Assembly (NCBI GenBank): GCA_000226015.1
Contig: JH153586.1
Span: 401,361 to 421,537 of the forward strand
Direction: 5' to 3'
Length of the DNA: 20,177 nucleotides
Source of the DNA: Mnemiopsis leidyi
Lineage: Eukaryota > Ctenophora > Tentaculata > Lobata > Bolinopsidae
How positions within the stretch are numbered: the stretch's first letter is position 1; every line of letters starts with the position of its first letter. This document shows positions 17,301 through 20,177 of the stretch, piece by piece. A program made the position numbers and the translations under genes. Under the pieces are notes generated by a model. It was not told where the DNA came from. It saw only the letters and a list, made by a program, of their open reading frames with translations, and searched no databases.

Positions 17301-18586
17301 GTCTCCCATTGGGAATCAACAAATATTCAGAGGACGACTAAAATTACCTCAACAATAGATTGAGGGACAAGCTCCTTCCAGTCTGTAAAATCTAAGGGCG
17401 GTATTCCAGCTGTCTTGTTGAGATTGCTCTTTATTCTCTCCAGCTGTTCTGATATTGACTTTGCCTGAAGAGGGAGTATTTGTTAGTTATATCATGTAAT
17501 CAAGGGTTTGTTAGAGTTGTGTATCTGGGATAGGGGGAAGAGGAGTATTATTTTAGACTCTTGGGCTAAACAATGTAGCTTGGGAGAGATATTCACAAGG
17601 TGGTAAAAATGAGGGGATCTGAAAAATCTTATTACTTTGACTGTGAAGACTTCCTCGCCCACGTCAAGTAAGTTGGACTGAGATTTAGATAACATCCCAG
17701 ACAGAGCGACTAGGAGACTGCTTCTCCTTCGGGGGGTGGGGCTGACACTCTGTCTCATACTCAGAGGAGGTGCCATCATTAGGGGGTCTCTCTTTGTCAG
17801 GTAGTTTGTAGGACTCTGGTAGACACCTTCTGTTTCTTCTAGCAAGTTCCCGGTAGACCTGCTAACGTTACGAGGCATTGCACTGATAGGTTTTAGAGTC
17901 ATAGCCTTGTGTCCGGCAGATAGCGGTCTATCAGGTCGGGTATGGGATATTCCACACGGTACTGAATTTCTAGAGTTCATCTTCCTCCTCCGAGCTTGTC
18001 TCCTAAATCCCGTCCTGTTTGGTAGAGTCTGAGTACCAGGTCTAGATGCCTCCTCACCGCTGCTGCTGTCACTGCTGCTTGCTCCTGAGTAGGGTGTCAC
18101 CATCATGGCTGGCAGGGTCATCCTCCGGTTCTCCTGAATGTCTGACATCCTCTCTGTCGTGGTGGGGTGAGTCATGGACCTTGTCATCTCCTCCAGCCGG
18201 GTTACTGTTGCTTTCAGAGAGATTACAGAGTCATCCTCGTAGTCCTCACTCTCGGTACTGTGCACCCTGATAAGTACCCGGTCTCTGGTCGCCTTCCTGA
18301 CGGTGAGTCTCCCTCCTCTCTCCCCCTCCTGGAAGAACCCCTCCCTACCGTCTCCCTCTACACTACTCCCTCTCTCCTCCTCCTCCTCCTCCTCTTCCTC
18401 CTCACTAAAACTCCTCTCGTAGCTGGAACTGGAGCAGTTCATCATCACCCCCACGTCCTCCTCCGATTCGACTGTCATCATGGCTCTCCAGGGGGACAGA
18501 GGTCGGGGCGTGTCTGGGGAGGTGTCCGGCAGGTTTAGAGACTTGGTCCACTCCAGGGGCAGGTCCCTGCAATCTGGGTCCGACAT
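14353..18586 (-). CDS. Rho guanine-nucleotide exchange factor of the PLEKHG5/PLEKHG6 type (DH-PH), frame break in exon 8
   Basis: This is a Dbl-family activator of Rho GTPases, expected in the cytoplasm and cortex; human PLEKHG5 acts on RhoA. Exons in transcript order are 18586-17636, 17464-17348, 17221-17092, 16983-16874, 16627-16457, 16277-16122, 15997-15848, 15667-15462, 15326-15162 and 14982-14353. The ATG has an in-frame stop 6 nt upstream. The model gives about 928 residues. Residues 1-317 are a Ser/Glu-rich, disordered-looking N-terminus. The DH domain spans about 365-560, with HHIWELITTEHNHI as CR1, DVFLNIERIREVHLAFWND, and DDILIKPIQRIQKYPILIRD as CR3. The PH domain spans about 600-725, with QDVTLFLFSDHILVTRP and VVVYLNEYGS. 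The C-tail is Ser-rich. Human PLEKHG5 has WELVTTEL, LFSNIPEITRLHRRLW, LTKYPLLLKSVLRKT and LIYLNEF in the same order. The last residues (QSES) lack the PDZ-binding end of human PLEKHG5. Confidence 0.9.
15462..15667 (-). other. Exon 8 of the PLEKHG5/6-like gene with an apparent one-base frame break
   Basis: The exon enters in phase 0 and encodes the first PH strands through LFLFSDHILVTRPNKGS. Read straight on, it ends KKKTELSS with two bases left over, and joining exon 9 then gives an immediate TGA stop. In the -1 frame the exon's last codons read NRIIKQ and join exon 9 as NRIIKQPMTLD. This matches the conserved PH strand that reads RVIRPPLLVD in human PLEKHG5. One extra base in the T5 run at 15483-15487 (A5 on the coding strand) would reconcile the two halves. 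A sequencing or assembly indel is the simplest explanation. Confidence 0.75.
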
Positions 18587-18770
18587 CTTGCATCACTAGG
18601 GGGTGTCTGTCAGACTCTCGGGCAGAGAGGTGTAACGATACAGTTAACGACAAGTCGCTTTAAAACACTTAATGTAAGTTAAATAAAGTAGTGAAGGTTT
18701 CGAGAAGTTTCCAATAAAGGCACAAACAGAGCTGAATAATCGGTTCGAACGTTACAGAATCTAGCAAGCT

Positions 18771-18795
18771 GATTGGCTCCAAGCTGTCACGTGGT
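18771..18795 (-). promoter_or_regulatory. CCAAT box and E-box upstream of the PLEKHG5/6-like gene
   Basis: On the minus strand, ACCACGTGAC (18795-18786) and GAGCCAATC (18779-18771, core CCAATC at 18776-18771) lie about 185-210 bp before the start codon. They resemble a USF/MiT-family E-box and an NF-Y box, a common pairing in TATA-less promoters. No TATA box is evident. Function is inferred from position and motif only. Confidence 0.45.
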
Positions 18796-20078
18796 CGCCC
18801 CAACATACAACATAAGTGCAGGCAAGCACTGCAGCACATGGATGTATCATTCTATAAGATGTAAAGGAGCGGACGGACCTCGAAATTTTCTGTAGACTAA
18901 GAGGCGCCAGTATCGATGTAACCTATAGATAGGTAGTGTTGGCGTGTCGAGAACTGTTGAAAGGACAGTAGGAGAGTAGGTGACTTGTTACACTTGTTTA
19001 TTTGGGGACAAGTATAGGGAGGAAACAAGCAGAGAAAGAAAGAAGTTTAATTTGACAACTGTTGAGACGGGCGGATGTTATTATTAGCATGATTACATGA
19101 TAATAGCATAATCACATAAAGAGCGGATGTTAAGCAAATTTACACTCAGATTAAAACGTAGTATGGCTCTAATTTGTGTTCAATTCAGAGTAATCATAGT
19201 GACAAATTTTATGTAGATTGTTAAGAATAAGGACGTACATAATAAATAGTGTACATTGTAGTTTTTATAGTACACAATATCTGGACTGTATGTAAGCTTA
19301 AAGCAAAATATTGGAGATCCTTGTACACGGACCTCTAAGAAAAAGGCACAGACTATTCAGCTACAACAGAACACAAAACTTGAAGGGGAAATCGTGGGAA
19401 AAGAGCACAAAAACAGCCAACAATTATGCCAGGGATATGTGGCAAGCAGACAAGCAGTGCGAAGTAAGCATGCTAAAAATAGACAGGACCGTATGTCCGC
19501 TAGTGTGGGGGGCAGGGAGCATGATAACTGTTTAGTAATTACTTGTAATTACACGTGACCTGTAATTACATGGTGGAGAGCAAGGACTAGGAAATTACCG
19601 GTACTATACTTATCCTACATACAGCGCAAACTAAACAGTACAGTATATGTCGAAGTTTGGTGAGTTAATATAATTGTTCAGCTTTATCGGCCTTTATTTT
19701 ACATTTAGCGTTACATTTTGTTTTCGTCACAACGCTTTTACCGTTGGATCTAGAAAACATGAAGCCTGGAAGTATGGAGAAAGAAAGAGGATGGCTTATC
19801 AAACGAATTAGAGTAATCCACCACTAGAAATGCGGGATGTGTAAGCTGATACTCGTCTCCTATTTGACAGAGCTGAAATGTCAGCTGCACTTCAACTTGA
19901 AAACAACAAGAATACATCTTACAAACAAAATGCTTAGATCTCTTGATACGGCAGATGTACTGATTGCGAAACAAAAAACACGCACCAGTGTCCAGCAGGC
20001 AATGCAGAAGTACAAGAAACAAGTGCAAATATTTGTTGAGAAGATAAAAATAAGGGAGAACTGTCTACCATGGTGCAG

Positions 20079-20081
<3 letters not shown>
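18796..20081. other. Upstream flank of the PLEKHG5/6-like gene, no gene recognised
   Basis: Two open frames (19311-19535 plus, 19750-20028 minus) have no recognisable family. On the plus strand a frame is open from an acceptor-like CTATTTGACAG at about 19869 through a Lys/Gln-rich helical-looking stretch into the GA repeat. It could be an exon, but I found no consistent partner exon. Confidence 0.4.
19534..19570. promoter_or_regulatory. Cluster of three TAATTA palindromes with an E-box
   Basis: AGTAATTACT (19534-19543), TGTAATTACA (19544-19553) and TGTAATTACA (19561-19570) are each perfect 10-bp palindromes centred on TAATTA, the core of paired homeodomain sites. CACGTG (19552-19557) sits between the second and third. 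The cluster is about 950 bp upstream of the PLEKHG5/6-like start codon. Confidence 0.5.

Positions 20082-20177
<96 letters not shown>
20082..20177. repeat. (GA)n microsatellite running off the window end
   Basis: An uninterrupted run of about 48 GA units reaches the last base. Its true length cannot be seen and it may mark a contig end. Confidence 0.97.

Noticed and set aside
18046..18538. Plus-strand Leu/Ser/Cys-rich open frames
   Set aside because: They are antisense to the Ser/Glu-rich first exon of the PLEKHG5/6-like gene; the Leu runs come from the GAG/GAA repeat on the coding strand.
19750..20028. Minus-strand 92-codon frame or plus-strand Lys/Gln-rich frame as exons
   Set aside because: Neither has a recognisable family, and I could not join either to a phase-consistent neighbouring exon.

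Overview
This window is nuclear DNA of an animal (metazoan). Three multi-exon genes are visible, with GT-AG introns of about 60 to 1,700 bp. Their products belong to animal families: a plexin-domain-containing receptor (PLXDC/TEM7 type), a secreted DOMON-domain protein of the FRRS1 (ferric-chelate reductase 1) type, and a Dbl-family Rho exchange factor of the PLEKHG5/PLEKHG6 type. Intronic and intergenic DNA is AT-rich, with minisatellites, microsatellites and a non-LTR retrotransposon remnant. This suits an invertebrate (for example cnidarian, sponge or lophotrochozoan), but the sequence does not let me name the phylum.

Layout. Positions 182-6600 (minus strand) hold the first eight coding exons of the PLXDC-like gene; the rest lies beyond the window start. 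Its intron before exon 6 contains a 30-bp minisatellite of ten units, and the end of that array is the 3' splice site. The DOMON gene starts divergently from it at 7223 and runs to 9519 on the plus strand in seven exons; it looks complete (279 aa). The two start codons are 645 bp apart, so the stretch between them is probably a shared promoter region. A retrotransposon ORF1 remnant follows at about 9702-10211, with a possible 3' tail near 10730. Positions 10,790-12,160 hold a GC-richer patch and a short tract resembling the end of a tRNA m5U methyltransferase (TRMT2).

Positions 12,160-13,860 are an anomalous GC-rich island full of perfect hairpins with TTC or AAC loops, a long imperfect palindrome, and a large inverted repeat (12418-12494 against 13376-13545). 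It is unlike the rest of the window and resembles palindrome-rich organelle DNA or a foldback element. I could not identify its source.

Positions 14353-18586 (minus strand) hold the PLEKHG5/6-like gene in ten exons. All exon phases fit except at the end of exon 8, in the PH domain, where the frame appears broken by one base next to an A-run. Upstream are a CCAAT box and E-box near the start, a cluster of TAATTA palindromes about 1 kb away, and a long (GA)n tract at the window edge.

No shared pathway is evident. The PLXDC-like and DOMON proteins are both secretory-pathway products expressed from a divergent pair, while the Rho exchange factor is cytoplasmic. All exon models were made by eye from splice consensus, phase and family similarity.
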